Positions 22,269 through 35,159 of a stretch of 64,000 bases of DNA are shown here, piece after piece (positions within the stretch are counted from its first letter, which is position 1; every line of letters begins with the position of its first letter). The DNA lies in NCBI GenBank assembly GCA_036784855.1, contig JAZDSV010000008.1:124001-188000 (forward strand). The letters run 5' to 3'. Source of the stretch: Aphelidium insulamus (Eukaryota; Aphelidiomycota; Aphelidea; Aphelidiaceae). The notes under the pieces are model-generated. The model saw only the letters and a list, made by a program, of their open reading frames with translations, was not told the DNA's origin and did not search any database. Made by a program: the position numbers and the translations under genes.

Positions 22269-25035
22269 TCACGTCTTTTTAGACCCTGTTTCACCATCGC
22301 CGCCGTGGACACTGATTCCGTACGGGCCATCCGCAGACTGCGTAGGGGGTTCGCGGGTGGGGGACCGCCGCCTAGCTGCGCCATTTGCGGGATTACTTGT
22401 ATATCTTGCATCGCGGCCATCAAATTCGACATTTAATCCCGCAGAGTCTAGCGAGGACAGGGCGCTTGACATAGTGCTGCCGGCAGTGGGTGGCGGGGGT
22501 ATGCGGTTGATAGGACTGGTGTCGTCGGCCTCCATTGAAGCATCATAGGTGGTCACGGACAGTGACCACGGGCGCCCTTTGCCGCGGCTACGATCAGAAT
22601 GGCTACCGTGAGTGGCCGAACTGGGAGATTCCAGAATATTGCCAATGTGATATGACGAGGCACCCAAATCAGAATTGCTGGATGGAGCTCGAGGTCGTCG
22701 TTCAGTGTTTGAAATGCCGCGAATTATGTTACCATCTGTTCTCTCATCATCATCCGTCTGATCTTCGTCGTCTATGGAATATATGGCAGCATTTGCTACT
22801 GTGTCTTTGGTCTCGTCGTCGTTATTTTTGACAGGTGGCTGTTGATCTGCGGGTGATCTCCGCCCGCTGTTAAAGTCGTAGAGTGATATGTCGACTGGTG
22901 GCCGAGAGAAGAGCGGCATCAAGTACTTTGCATCAAACGACATGAACCAATGATTTGCGCGCTGTGGCACAGCCCCATTGTCACCGTCGCCGCCGTCAAC
23001 GCCATGATACCTCGCGGCCTGTGATACTATTTAGAGATGATGATATGATAATCGATATGTACCGCTCCAGCAGCACCGCCGCCATCCACATCAGAATCGG
23101 CATCCGAGTCATCCGGAGCTGAAGTGTCGTGCACACCAGTGGACACACGCACCCTGTTCAAGGCCCACGAGGTACTGCCGCCCAGCACCAATATGGACAG
23201 TACCACCACCATCAGTGTGGTGGTGCGCACTTCCCGTGCACTTGAATTGTTCATATCCATGGACAGAGCAAATGCGATGGCGCCGCGCAATCCCGACCAC
23301 CATAGCATTATCTGGTGGTTGCGCGGTATCAGTCGGCCACGGACTTGGCTATTACCTCGACTGGCATTGCCATTGCCATCAAAATCATCTTCATCAGATA
23401 GCAGTAGCCCCGACTCGGACACACCTGTTGTTATTGCGGCTGTTGGTGACAGCATCGAGAGATTAACATGATGTCGACGTCGAAATCGAGTAAACAAATA
23501 GGTGCGCGCAGACACCCAGCCTTGTTGCCGCAAGAGTATACCGGCATTGATGAGCCATGCGAGTGGAAATACACTCGCCGCACGGCCAACAAGTATAAAT
23601 ACAAACGTAAACAATATAAGCGCCCATCTGACTATTAAAAAGACGAAAAAGATTAAAAAAGGAAGCACCCACCGGAAAGCCTCGTCGGTGGCGGTGAATA
23701 TCGTAAGACCGAGATAGATAAATATGAAGTTCTCTGACAGGTGCGCCATCTGCACAGCGTATTAGCCCGACACTATCATTGCTATTGTTCCACGACACAC
23801 CATATGGAAAAGGTAGCGCGTAATCTTGCGAGACTTTTTCGACAGATTCGGGTAAACGTAATGCTTCATTGTCATGCCGCAGAATAGCAGAGACACAATG
23901 CCCGACATATCAATGCCGCTGGACAGCAAATACGTTGTATAAGCCACCAGTGTCACCAGGCACGACTCGGTGGCGGGGAATCGATGCAGGTCCGAAAACT
24001 TTAGAAACAGTGCCATGAGTAGCGCCGTGCACACTCCAATGAGGCACGAGCCCATGAAGACACCCAAAAAACTGAAGAAGCCATCAACAACCATTCCAAA
24101 GGTGGACTGGTCCGACACCTCGAACCGTGCAAACACTCTGCGTGGAATTATAAATTTGAAAGCCATACACATACTTATACAATGCTCACTTGCCGGTAGA
24201 GTACAATAGCCACAGCGTCGTTGAGCATGCTTTCACCGAAAATTATAGCATATAACCGCGGGTCCACATGCAGTTGATTAAATATAGCCAGGACGGTGAC
24301 TGCAGGTGAGCAATAAGTACACTTGTACTTCATAACTTTGGCATAAAATCATGCACAGCATAATAGCATACGAACCAGGATCAGTGGACGAGAGGATAGC
24401 GCCAAACATGAGGCAGTCCAGAAAGGTGAGTCGAAGTCCGTGGATGCCGGTCCACGCCAAGAACGCCAACAAGGTGCCAATGACCAGCGTTGACACCAGC
24501 GTGCCTATGAAGGCAAATACCAACACCGAGCCCAGATTCCGAAAGAAATGGTTCTGCCATTAATCACTTGTTAGATATCAATATCGAATAAGCCCGGTGC
24601 ATACCGGCTTCAAGTCGTAGCCCGAGTGGAGAATGATGGGCGGCAGTAAGACATTGAAAAAGTACTTGTGGTCAAAGGAGACCATGCGCTGTATGGCTGC
24701 AGAGATGCAGTGTAAATACAGCTTGTCTCCTCTCTCATCAGCCACGCATATAATCACCATTGGAGTCCGCGTTGCGAATGACGGCGCCAGCCATCATGCC
24801 GAGAAAGATGGCGACGACGCTCTCGTGCAGGATGCGAACGCGCCACCGCTGCAGCGCAAACGATATCAGGAATGTCACGGCCAGCAGGAGCACCAGGATC
24901 AGCATGGCCTGCACAGTGTCACGGTGGTATTCAAGGTGGTATGTACGGCACAGCAGCCAGATATACCTGCGACGCAATCATATCCACCTCGTGGGCAGGC
25001 GGCGGTGGTGGACCCGGTGCGGCCGAGGTCGCCAT
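22269..25035 (-). CDS. Na+/H+ exchanger (CPA1/NHE family)
   Basis: Multi-exon membrane protein starting at 25035 ([19 protein letters not shown]). Family hallmarks appear in order: [61 protein letters not shown], then [16 protein letters not shown] near 24200, [17 protein letters not shown], and [12 protein letters not shown]. These correspond to the ion-binding core (ND in ESMLND) and the 10-12 transmembrane helices of eukaryotic exchangers. The last exon (from 23018) is a hydrophilic cytosolic tail of about 240 residues rich in Ser, Asp and Pro, likely regulatory. Such proteins exchange Na+ or K+ for H+ at plasma or endosomal membranes. The sequence resembles the endosomal NHE type more than bacterial NhaP. 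Introns are 40-80 bases, mostly GT-AG. Confidence 0.9.
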
Positions 25036-25277
25036 GCTGTGATAAAGGCCAATTGGATTGTATTTTCTTGGAGTCTCTTGTTATTCACTCTGACTTCACT
25101 CTTGGCTGCTTTAACAGGCAAGTTGTATTATACCTGAGCATATAACAAAGCAAGTATGTGTACGAATATGTACTATATGAACAATTCTTCTCGCAAAAGA
25201 TTATATTGCACAGAGAAACCAGTAGCAGGACTTGCAAGGAATAGAGACACAGTGCTTGTCTAGATGGATATATGTAT

Positions 25278-28200
25278 TTAAGCTTCCTGCAGACGTAGCC
25301 GTGGAATAATGTTCATGCTTTGCAATTCTTGAAAGAGCAGTTTGCTGTACGCATGAGAAGAAGAACTAGTTTGAAACAACGCTAGACATACCAGGCATAT
25401 GGAACCTTCATGCAGACCACTTCCTTGCTGCTCTTGCAATAGTTGCACCAGCCCTCGTAGCCAAGCAGTCCACACTGTTCACACACGTGAATCTCAAACT
25501 CGTCCGACGACTTCATCAGCCGCTCCATCAGCAGCATCGAGGCGCCGTAGCCAATTAGACAGTCACGCTCCATTTCTCCCAGACGCAGCCCACCGTCCCG
25601 GGATCGACCTTCTGTCGGCTGCCGTGTTAATATGGCCCGCGGTCCCCTATGAATTAAGTTATTAAGTATACAAAATACATAGAACAATAGTATCAATTAT
25701 CATGCCTGGCACGCGCGTGCATCTTGTCCATCACCATGTGCTTCAGTTTCTGGTAGTAGATGGGGCCAAAGTAAATGTAGGCGCTGAGTGCCTCGCCCGT
25801 GATGCCGCTGGTCAGATAGTCCTTGCCGCAGTAGTCGAACCCTTTCTCGATGAGAATCTTGCCCATGTCCTCCATCTTGCTGCCGCCAAACGCCGTGCCG
25901 TACTGCAGCTCACCCTTCATCACACCAGCCTTGCCCGCCAAAAGCTCCATCAATTTGCCGACAGTCATTCGTGACGGGTAGCCGTGCGGGTTCATGATAA
26001 TGTCGGGCGAGATGCCCTGGTCGCTGAACGGCATGTCCTCCTGTGCCACAATTAGGCCGCACACTCCCTTCTGGCCGTGCCGCGAGGAAAACTTGTCGCC
26101 CAGTTCCGGTCGTCGCGTCTGTCTAATGTTCACCTTGACCGTCATGGTGTTCTCCGTATTCATCGTCAGCAGCACCTAAGCGTATTAACTCATCTATCAA
26201 ATACAAAAGGTAAAATCTTTACCTTGTCTACGACACCAGGGTCCAGACTCTTGAAGGAGAGGGGTGTGGGACGATACTCGGCGGTGGCAACCGGTGCGGC
26301 TGTTTGTCCCGCGGCCATAAAGTCGCCACGCTTGTTCACCGGCTCCTGCTTGTTCACGTAGATCTGCCCAGACTCCACAGGGCCATTCACACGGCCGATA
26401 CCATCCACATCCAGCGCGGCAAACTTCTTGGCAATGTTGCCGGCAGAGTCGGGCTGCGGCGCCACGATACGATCATATGAGGTGGAGCTGTACTGCTTGA
26501 CGTTTGTCTGGAACTTTTTAATCACCATGCACCGGCCGAATCCGCGGTCCAGTGCACACTTGTTGATGATGAGGGCGTCCTCAATGTCGTAGCCCGAGTA
26601 CGACATCACCGCCACCGTGGCGTTCTGGCCCGCGGGCAGTTTGTCGAACCCGATCAGCTCGATGGTCTTGGTCTTGACCATTGGCTGCTGCGGGTAGACC
26701 AGCAGGTAGAGCAGCGTGTCGAACCGGTTGTACTGGTTGTACGCTATGGTGCCCATGGCCTGCTTGCCCATGGCGCACTGGTAGGTGTTGCGCGGCGACT
26801 GGTTGTGGTGCGGGTAGGGAATCAGGCCGGCCACGGCGCCCAACACCGTGAACGGCTCAATCTCCAGGTGGGTGGTGTTGCCCGGCTCCACGCTGGATTC
26901 GTGGATGGCAATGTAGGAGTCGTTCTCCTCGTTCACGTCCAGATACTCCACCAGGCCCTGTTTGAGAAAGTCCTCAAACTTCATCTTGTCCGCCAGCAGG
27001 GCCTGGATGTGCGCCGATGTGACACGCGGCCGCCCATCAGCATCCACAATGATGAGCGGGCGGCAGATGCGACCGCAGTCACTGGCAATGTGCACGCTGA
27101 ACTGCCCGTTGCTGATGTAGATGCTGACAAACTCGCTGATGCGGCCGGCACGGCGCAGCTTGCGAAAATTCTCCACCAGCCGGTACGGCGCACGGTGCAG
27201 GCCCAGCACACCGCCGTTCAAGAATACAATGTACGGCTTGTCGCGCACGTTTTTCGGGTGGATCTCGGCGCCGGTCACGCAGCTAATGTCCTCCACGCCC
27301 AGTGTGAATGCCAGCCGGACAATTGGTTCCTCCTCGTCGTCGGTGGTGATGTGTGTCATCAGTGCCAGATTCTTCACCAGACCGCAGGCCTCTCCCTCAG
27401 GCGTGTCCGACGTGCACAGCATTCCCCATTGCGATGGCTACCCGACACAATTGTGGATTAGCAACCAAGAGTGATCTAAAATATACATCATTACCTGCAG
27501 GGAACGGGGACCGCTCACTTTGCGCGTCTTCTCAAACTGCGACGAGATGCGGGTCATCATGCCGAGCGCGCTGACAAACGAGAGCCGCGTCAGCACTTGG
27601 GTGACACCGGCGCGTTCCATCTTAAACCGCTTCAGCGACCAGTTACCGGTGGATATGGCGCGGTTCAGACCCTCGGTGATGGTGTTTTGCGCCAGAGGCA
27701 AGAAGCGCACGGCGTCGAATTCCCCGCGCGACTGTTTTTGCAGCGTCTTGTCAATGAGGAGCTTCACCTGGTTGCAATAGGTCTTGAACAGATCTTCAAA
27801 GAGCAATGCAATCAGCTGCCCCGCCAACTCTAGCCGCTTATTGCCCACGTAGTCCCGGTCATCAATTGTCTTTGGGTCGTGCATCGCGGTGATCACGCGG
27901 CGCACCATGAACGCCAGGAATATGCACTTTGGACGAAAGTTCAGATTAGACACTTGAACGTGCGCCAGCACCAAGTCCGCCAGTGCATCAATGGCCTCTT
28001 CGTCGTGTCCTCTCTTCACCACTCCTATGTAGTACATATAAATATAACTGAGCAGGGTAACAACACATATGGCATACCACGGCGCGAAATCTTTAAACGG
28101 GCACCGATGTGCTCTTGGCACTGCTGCGCGGTAAATAGTTTGGACTGAGCGGCCTCTTCCAGCGACGTGGAGAATGTGTTCAAGAAGGCGGCATCGTTGC

Positions 28201-29127
28201 CGCAAATCATTTGCGCAATCTCTTTATCCGAAGTCAGACCCATGGCCTGCCAGAAAATAAGAATGCATAGATACATACAGTGAACACGTACCTTCATGGC
28301 AATAACGACGGGAATATCCTCCGAGATGGAATTGTGCTTCAAATAGATTTTGCCATGCTTGACAATCAGCTTGGTCACCGACTTGCGCTCTGCCGTAGAA
28401 CTGCAATTCAATTATAAGCGTCAGTACAAGTTGTTAAAATAATACTTAATTACCTGGTAACGGTGGCCTCCACGCTGCCCTTCTTGTCACGGTCGACAAT
28501 GATGCGATTCTTGGACAGCTGCTCCTGGATGAGGATAACCTTCTCGGCGCCGCGCGTGATAAAGTACCCGCCGGGATCCAGCGGACACTCCAGCATGAGC
28601 GCCATCTCGGCCTCACTCTTGCCGGTGAGCACGCAGCGATTACTGCGCAGCATGATGGGCAGCCGGCCAATTGGAACGCCCTTGCGTATCACCAGCTGGC
28701 GGTTGCGCGTGTATCGAATATCGACAGAGATGGGCGCGGCGTAGGTCAAGTCACGCAGACGACACTCGTGCGGCGTGATATCACTCGCTATCAACTGCTC
28801 TTCCACCATTGGCCGGCCCACGTGGATATCCGTGAACCTGTACATTGGCAGGTTCACATAGGCACCCCCACCAGACAACTTACTCCAGGAAAAAGTTGGG
28901 GTCGATATCGCTTGTAATCTGCCGGTTGGCCTGGACAATCTTCTTCATGTCCACGTCGACAAAGTGGTTGAAGGAGTCCACGTGCTGCTTGACCAGACCC
29001 TTGACGCGTAGAAATGCCGGCAGCAGCTTCCACTTGTCCTGTACTAAAGTGTCAGCGCCGGCTATAATGGTATGTATATAGGGCGTGCCTGAATGGTCGG
29101 CACAGCGTCTGCCATGGACGCGTCCAT
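25278..29127 (-). CDS. POLR3B: RNA polymerase III second-largest subunit (RPC2)
   Basis: Eight or more exons encode the Rpb2-type subunit. The N-terminus ([13 protein letters not shown], then [19 protein letters not shown]) and later strings ([116 protein letters not shown]) match RPC2 rather than the Pol I or Pol II paralogues, notably [10 protein letters not shown]. The hybrid-binding and wall domains lie in 27422-25693, and a C-terminal zinc-binding module ([16 protein letters not shown]) near 25450. The protein forms half of the Pol III active centre, which makes tRNA and 5S RNA. Intron 1 (29088-29039) appears to have a GC donor. The internal exon borders are only approximate. Confidence 0.95.
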
Positions 29128-29372
29128 GTATGAGGGGGATTTTGGTGGCTGTGGCGGCTGTGGCTGCGCATGGCGTCGCGCCTTCACGTCGCGCCCGCCA
29201 TTTCCCGTCATTGCCAGCTGATTGGTGGTTTGTATTAACAGTACGCCATATCCGCCCTGGCTATTGCATTCTGCTCCAATTAAAGTGCGGAGGGATAAGT
29301 GGGGATGACGTGGCAAGTACGGACCTAAGCACTCCTGTGTGGTGTGATTCTATTTGGTAAATAGTATATATG

Positions 29373-31860
29373 TCAGCGTGTTGAGTGGAGAGCAAAGCCG
29401 TAAAAGAGCAATAGTGCAAGGACAAACGACACCAGCGCCGAATAGTTTTGCATCAACGTGGCATCAGCAACATCGAAATACTCTGCCAACCTTTCCGGTG
29501 TAATTATAAGTGGCAACCCGGAAGCGTCAGAAGTGTTTCGAAACATCATGGCGTCGTCCGCCCATACGTCACTCGAATTATATGTGGTTGCATTCAGACG
29601 CAAGGCGTACGCAGTGAAATCAATATGTTGGATCTCGTTAAGCACAAGTGCTGCAGCACGTTATCGCTTGCACATCATGATAAAAGGTGAACAGACCTTG
29701 AAATGCGTACCACATGAGGTTCAGGTAGAATGGCCACTGCAGCCATTCAGGGGCATTATGCCTTTGGATAATCATTCCGCTGAAAAGCAGTGAGACAAGT
29801 GATACTGCAAGTCCCATTCGAGGCAGACATCTTGCAGGACAGCTTGAGTGAAGCACTCTTGCCGCAATATATGTCGAGCATGTCATGGTGAAAGTAATAA
29901 GTACCATGAGCGGTGCATTGGAAGAAAGTGCAAAAGCACTCGACACTGATAAGCTAGCCACGACAGACACTGCAAGGAGCACCAACGACTCGCCAATGAC
30001 ATCCGCTACCAGTTTAACTAATGCATATATATTTGTATGCAAACACACCTGATACAGTTGCTAATATGCCACACTGTGGCCACCATACACTTGATTGTTC
30101 GCTTGACAGTCCGTTGATAAATGCCTCGAGCGCTGTCACGCAACATAGCCCATAAAGTAGATGGCGCCGATATATCAAACCAGCGTCTGTATCTCCACAC
30201 ATTAAAGCCACCAGCGTCAGCAATAGTCCAGCTACAACCAGTCGTCCAATAATGGCAAATGGTCTCCGGTAGCTATTGTCAAGTCACGAATTATGCAATA
30301 ATACCACTTACAATCTCAACAATTTGTACCGAGCCAACACCTTGCATTGCCTGATTACAGTTCAGTTTGTATGGATGTAAAAACTGGCACTTGCCGATAC
30401 AGATTGTGACCATGTAGTTTGGTGTGCACAACGATCAACAATCCAGCGCGTGACCTGATTCCATCTGGCGAGGGAGTAGTACCCCACGGCGTGCTACCTC
30501 TGCTTCCATAGTTTGTGTCAACAGCCTCTTTCTCGAGCACAGTAGTTTGATTATGGTTGAATGTCGACTTAAGGAGTTGCATTGTATCCATAGATAATTC
30601 ATTAGCCGCGCCAAAGAATACTTGCATTCCGTTAGAGTCCAGCACGAGAGCTCTATGTACGGCCGAGAGTATCGCCGATGAACACATATTGGCGGTGCAA
30701 ACAATAGCTCTGCCTTGCTGGGCCAACTCGTTTAACAGTCCGAGCAATTTGCCGGTCTCAACTGGGTTCATTCCGTTGAAGGGATCATCTACATAAAAAG
30801 TAGGTAAGTGGTAATAATACCAATTCTTTACCGACTAACCCAAGAATGCAATTCTAGAATTGTACATAAGCTGTCGAGCCAACTCCAAGCGTTTGTACTC
30901 GCCGCTTGATAGCTCTGGCTGTTATTGGCTGTATAACTATTTTCTTGTCTACCTGCGGGGAGGCAATCTTGTACTGTCTCCAAGCACAGACATGATATGA
31001 TGCGACGAACAAGAGTGGGACTGCTAGCCAAAGACTCGTCAGGGACCGCTAGAGTACGCGCAGTTGCCAGTAATTCGTAAACAGAAAAGGCGTCATCATA
31101 AGGCTGATCGTTCCGTTTTCTCCTGACAGCACAAGACATCTCACGAAGACGCTTCGACGATGCAGCCGAACCATTAGGCAATTCAACCTTTAATATCAGT
31201 GTAAGAAAAAAATGTGTGAAAGTGCCAAGTGCTTACCTCGCCGCTGCTAGCGTTGTCCAACCCGCTCAATACATCAATGAGTCTTGTTGTGACAATACCT
31301 GTGGGACCTGTTATATATGAATACCAGTACGGTAACAGATGCCTCAAGTACCGCAAAGAAGCAAAACTTCGCCCGCACGGATAACGCCTGATACTCCGTA
31401 GAATATTGTATGACTTTGGCGAGTTTGACACAGATTCGAAAACGACAGTATCCATTGGCCGTGCACCCAGGTGTCGAATGTCAACGTCTAGGGAGTGTGT
31501 ATGACATACACAGCTACAGAATTATTGGAAACTGACCTCGCTGGATGTTGAACTGGCGCCCGTGTCAATGACAACCTGGTCATCGTCACAGGACACTGAA
31601 TCCGCGCGTGACAATGTTGTTCGTGCGGCGGGCTGTATCTGCTTGTCCACGTCTACCGCGTCAAAGAGCATTGCTGGCGCGGCAGCCACGCCAATGGGCA
31701 CCCATTCGCCGTCGTCGTCTGTTGAAGTCACGGTCGCCAATGAAGGTGTCTTTATCTCTCTCTTCTCAAGTGTGGGGGACGCGTCTGCATACGAACACCT
31801 AGACACTTCTCCACATACAACTTGCGACACTCTCCAGCTATCATTGGGTGCGTTTGCCAT
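29373..31860 (-). CDS. ABCG-type half transporter with degenerate ATP site
   Basis: An N-terminal Ser/Asp-rich cytosolic leader (MANAPNDSWRVSQVV) is followed by one ATP-binding domain and then a membrane domain, the ABCG order. The Walker A site near 31290 reads GPTGIVTTRLIDVLSG, so the invariant Lys is replaced by Thr. The signature LSSGEYKRLELARQL is intact near 30890. Walker B reads IAFLDDPFNGMN (across an intron near 30830-30795), with Asp in place of the catalytic Glu. The membrane part (30300-29373) has about six hydrophobic segments, and FSGMIIQRHNAPEWLQWPFYLN resembles the ABCG extracellular loop region. Such proteins export lipids or small compounds as dimers. It is probably active only with a partner that supplies a competent site, if at all. 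A roughly 15-residue insertion before Walker A may be an unspliced intron. Its 5' end was copied upstream (see 33245-33331). Confidence 0.75.
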
Positions 31861-32124
31861 GGCTGCCCAAATGACGCTAAAATTTCAAAGTTCAAGTGCA
31901 AATGTAGATGTATTCGCACAAGTCATCCTTCGGGCGATCGACCGGCAACCTGTTTGAACCAACTATCAGGGGAACTAACCGGGGCTGGAATTAGCCCAAT
32001 AATGTTATCCGGGCTAGAACTTGTAGAACATACTTTCGCGTTCTACATGGCTAGAGATGATATGGCAATTATGACTATGAATTCTATTCACTTGAAGCTG
32101 TGGTGGTCAGATATTGCGGTGCAA

Positions 32125-32796
32125 TTATAAGAAATGAGCATCACGCTTGAAACGAATGCCGCGACAGGTCGGATCGTCTCCGATGGCAACGCATTGAATG
32201 CCGATCATTTTTACGTCGTAAGCGGTATAATCCGTATCAAAGTCATACGGTACGCCGCCGAAATAACGGATAGCAGTATATTGCATGTCCCCAGAAGGTC
32301 CATATTTCTGAATAGCTCCAAAGGAGTCAATATAGTGCCCCGATCCATCTGCTCGAGTGGAATCAAAGCCGGTCCACACAGTCCATCGACCGAAGCCTTC
32401 ATGTCCCCCAAGAATATGTGAATCTACCGCGTAGATCTCGGGATCGCTGTACGCGAGGGGAATTGCATTCCAGTCGGTGGCCTCGTAAAATGTCATCGTG
32501 TACGGAGTGCCCGTACTCGGATCCGGCAGAGTCCAATAAACGTTAGCCACGTTATCATTGCACGCGAAGCCAAATGCAAATATGCCGTTGGCGTCTTTCT
32601 TATACATCGTGAATATACGTTCTACGTAGTATTTATCGGCGCAATATCCCCCGTAAACGTATCGTGGATCTTGTCCTACAATTATTTGTTCGTCCGGATC
32701 TACGGAGAGGTAGTTTGTCCAACCAGATAGACTAGTGTCATCAGCCGCAGCGAATTTCAGCGACAGTGCGGCGAGGAAGAAGTATTTGCTGAACAT
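32125..32796 (-). CDS. Secreted protein of a window-wide paralogous family, copy 1
   Basis: A single exon of 223 residues with a signal peptide (MFSKYFFLAALSLKFAAA). Family landmarks are LSGWTNYLSVDP near residue 24, YGGYCADKYY, GIFAFGFACN, a VYWTLPDP segment, RWTVWTGFDS, and the C-terminal pair MIGIQC and CRGIRFKRD. Four Cys fall in the conserved positions GYC, FxC, IQC and TCRG, so two disulfides are likely. There is no membrane segment. I do not recognise the family; a lectin-like or matrix role is conceivable but unproven. It is the closest paralogue of 33597-34265, and the two arose by a tandem duplication of about 1.47 kb. Confidence 0.8.
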   Translation of the reverse strand: MFSKYFFLAALSLKFAAADDTSLSGWTNYLSVDPDEQIIVGQDPRYVYGGYCADKYYVERIFTMYKKDANGIFAFGFACNDNVANVYWTLPDPSTGTPYTMTFYEATDWNAIPLAYSDPEIYAVDSHILGGHEGFGRWTVWTGFDSTRADGSGHYIDSFGAIQKYGPSGDMQYTAIRYFGGVPYDFDTDYTAYDVKMIGIQCVAIGDDPTCRGIRFKRDAHFL

Positions 32797-33244
32797 CGTG
32801 TTACTTAATCTGCTTATGGAGTAGTAAAAAAGAGCTTTTATGCCTTTTTTCTAAAACTTGGTCTTCCAATAAGATCACGGCCGATGGTTACACCGAAACA
32901 GATCAAAAGATTTACCTTGAAACCTGATCGGCCAGTAGGAATGTGGTGTAAAGTCGCACCAAATGGAATTACTACGAAACACGAGAAATTTACTGCGAAT
33001 AAAGTGCATGTGGTTCGGGACACGCTAAATAGGTAAATCAACCTGGTTTTGGTTGAGCAAGGAAGTGGCTTACGTTCAGCTCATACACACTTAAAATTTT
33101 ACATCATTCAGAGCTTGCCGTTCAGAAGACAGATGGAAATTTGTAATATAGAGCAGATTTGCGGAATTTTTATGTGCGAAAGTTTTCGTTTCGTTTCACG
33201 AATACATATACATATTTCACAGTACGTCATCCCTATTACCTGCT

Positions 33245-33331
33245 ACACCTGATGGGCAAACGCGTTCTAGTTGTAACCTTCCCCCGTACAATATGCGATG
33301 CTCTCCAGCTATCCCTGGGTCCGTCCGCCAT
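33245..33331 (-). pseudogene. Relic of the ABC transporter 5' end
   Basis: From an ATG at 33331 the minus strand reads MADGPRDSWRASHIVRG, matching the start of the ABC transporter (MANAPNDSWRVSQVVCG) 1471 bases away. It then diverges and has no downstream ABC coding sequence. It was carried along in the tandem duplication that produced the second secreted-protein gene. Confidence 0.8.
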
Positions 33332-33596
33332 GGCTGTGCAAACGCTAACTGCTGATAATAAGTGTAATCTGGGCGGACTATTTGAACTCTCTCTCGCGGG
33401 CGTGTTCTGTGAAACCACATCAGGATGAATGAAGATAAATTATGCATTTCCCCACTTAATATGAGTGGTGTTTGCTCGAATAGTCACACTTTGCACATAT
33501 AAATCATCTGAGCTAGCAGTTATGATATAAATACGGACTGCGAATACGGATTACTGTATTTCACTTTCTGCAGTCGCTTCGTTTATGCAGTTCAAC

Positions 33597-34265
33597 TTAT
33601 ACGAAATGGAAATCTCTCTTGAAGCGGATGCCACGACACGTGGGATCGTCTCCAATGGCCACGCACTGAATACCAGTCATCTTAATATCGTAATCGGGAT
33701 AGTCTGTTATGAAGTCATATGAGATGCCACCGCTAATACGTTCAGCAGTGGTTTGTAGATTTTCATCAGGTCCGGATTTCTGGATGGCACCAAGCGCGTC
33801 AATGTAGTTTCCTGATCCGTCCGCTCTAGTGGAATCGAAGCCGAGCCACACGGTCCACTGCCCAATGCCATGGTCGCACGAAATAATCGGACCGGATGAA
33901 TATGTAGCGGGGTCGCTGTATTCTGGAGGAATGGCCTTCCAGTTGGTACGCTCGATTAGCGTTAATGTATAGGCAGCACCAGTGCTCGAGTCTGGCAGAG
34001 TCCAGTAAACATTATACTGGTTGTCGCTGCATATAAAGCCAAGCGCAAAGATTCCGTTGACATCGTTCTTGTACAGTGTGAAGATGAACCGTATATAATA
34101 GCCATCGCCACAATATCCGCCGTAAACATAGCGAGGATCCTCTCCGACCATTATCGGATGATCAGGGTCGACTGAAAGGTAGTCAGTCCAACCAGATAGG
34201 CTCTTGTCGTCAGCTGCAACGATGTTTAGTGCCAGTGCAGCGAGGAAGAAGTACTTGCTGAACAT
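33597..34265 (-). CDS. Secreted protein of the same family, copy 2
   Basis: A single exon of 222 residues, similar along its whole length to copy 1. It has a signal peptide (MFSKYFFLAALALNIVAA), LSGWTDYLSVDP, YVYGGYCGDGYY, GIFALGFICS, VYWTLPDS, and the C-terminal MTGIQCVAIGDDPTCRGIRF. The four family cysteines are kept. Its upstream region also matches that of copy 1, including 20 identical bases at 34365-34384 and 32883-32902, so both copies may share promoter elements. The function is not known to me; secretion is the only firm prediction. Confidence 0.8.
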   Translation of the reverse strand: MFSKYFFLAALALNIVAADDKSLSGWTDYLSVDPDHPIMVGEDPRYVYGGYCGDGYYIRFIFTLYKNDVNGIFALGFICSDNQYNVYWTLPDSSTGAAYTLTLIERTNWKAIPPEYSDPATYSSGPIISCDHGIGQWTVWLGFDSTRADGSGNYIDALGAIQKSGPDENLQTTAERISGGISYDFITDYPDYDIKMTGIQCVAIGDDPTCRGIRFKRDFHFV

Positions 34266-34789
34266 GCTGCCACTTATATCAAGTGTTGCAAAGTTACACT
34301 GCGCGCTCTTTATGCCTTTTATCTGAAACTTGGTAACTTAATTTCATCCAATAAGCCCGCGGCTGATGGTTACACCGAAACAGAATTGATTCGCGATGAA
34401 ACCTGATCGCTCGGTAGGAATTCTGTGTTTGTTGCACAGAAACTTATCGACTTTTAAATACGATGATATCTAATATGTTTTTGATATATTAATGTGTAAA
34501 GTTGCACATAGCTATTTGAGATACTACTTTTAATCAACTGGTCGGGGCCGCTTTCGGGGCAGCAGGTCAACGGTAAGCAGATCTATTTGCTTTGGCTGGA
34601 CATTTGGCAACCAGCTTTACTGATGAACACCGTTTATCTTGAGCGAATCCTTACAAAGAATTCACAGCGATAACACCGCGCACTTTGCGGGAATCGAAAT
34701 CCTGTACTTATTCTCAGTCACTGTTCACGAAAGCAGATTTTAACGGTATTGAGGTGTCTGATTAGCGTTGCGCGCTTGGTATGTTGAAC

Positions 34790-34930
34790 AACTCCCACTT
34801 GAACCGGATACCACAGCATTTTTGATCAATCATTGTGTCGCACTGAATACCAACCACTACATAGGTTGGCACGTAACTGTGAATAAAAATGTACGGTTGA
34901 TAGAGCGACATTCCACCTAGCCAGTCGTCA
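34790..34930 (-). pseudogene. Relic C-terminus of a third secreted-family gene
   Basis: The minus strand reads a C-terminal piece with GIQC and CCGIRFKWELFN, the two end motifs of the family, preceded by a GGMSLYQPYIF segment. No start, signal peptide or N-terminal half can be found to the right, so this is a decayed fragment. Confidence 0.7.
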
Positions 34931-35159
34931 TTTCTCGTATATTCTGATCGAATTTGTGTGCGGTAGGCCTTGGATGTGTTGTATTAGCCGTCCGGAATTA
35001 ACACGTTTACTCCATATGTCACCAGCCACTACGATAAGCTGCCGATTACGGTTAATGTAACGTGGCCACGCCGCTTGTATTCCATCATACCTGAACCAGG
35101 TATGTATGACGCACAAATGGTGAAAAATAGTAACGCATAAGACAACCATGACAGTTTGT

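Larger units (their letters stand above)
32883..34384. repeat. Conserved upstream element shared by secreted-family copies 1 and 2
   Basis: GATGGTTACACCGAAACAGA occurs at 32883-32902 and 34365-34384, upstream of copies 1 and 2 respectively. A TTTATGCCTTTT box lies nearby in both. The flanks are diverged, so the match may be retained duplication or a preserved promoter element. Confidence 0.5.
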
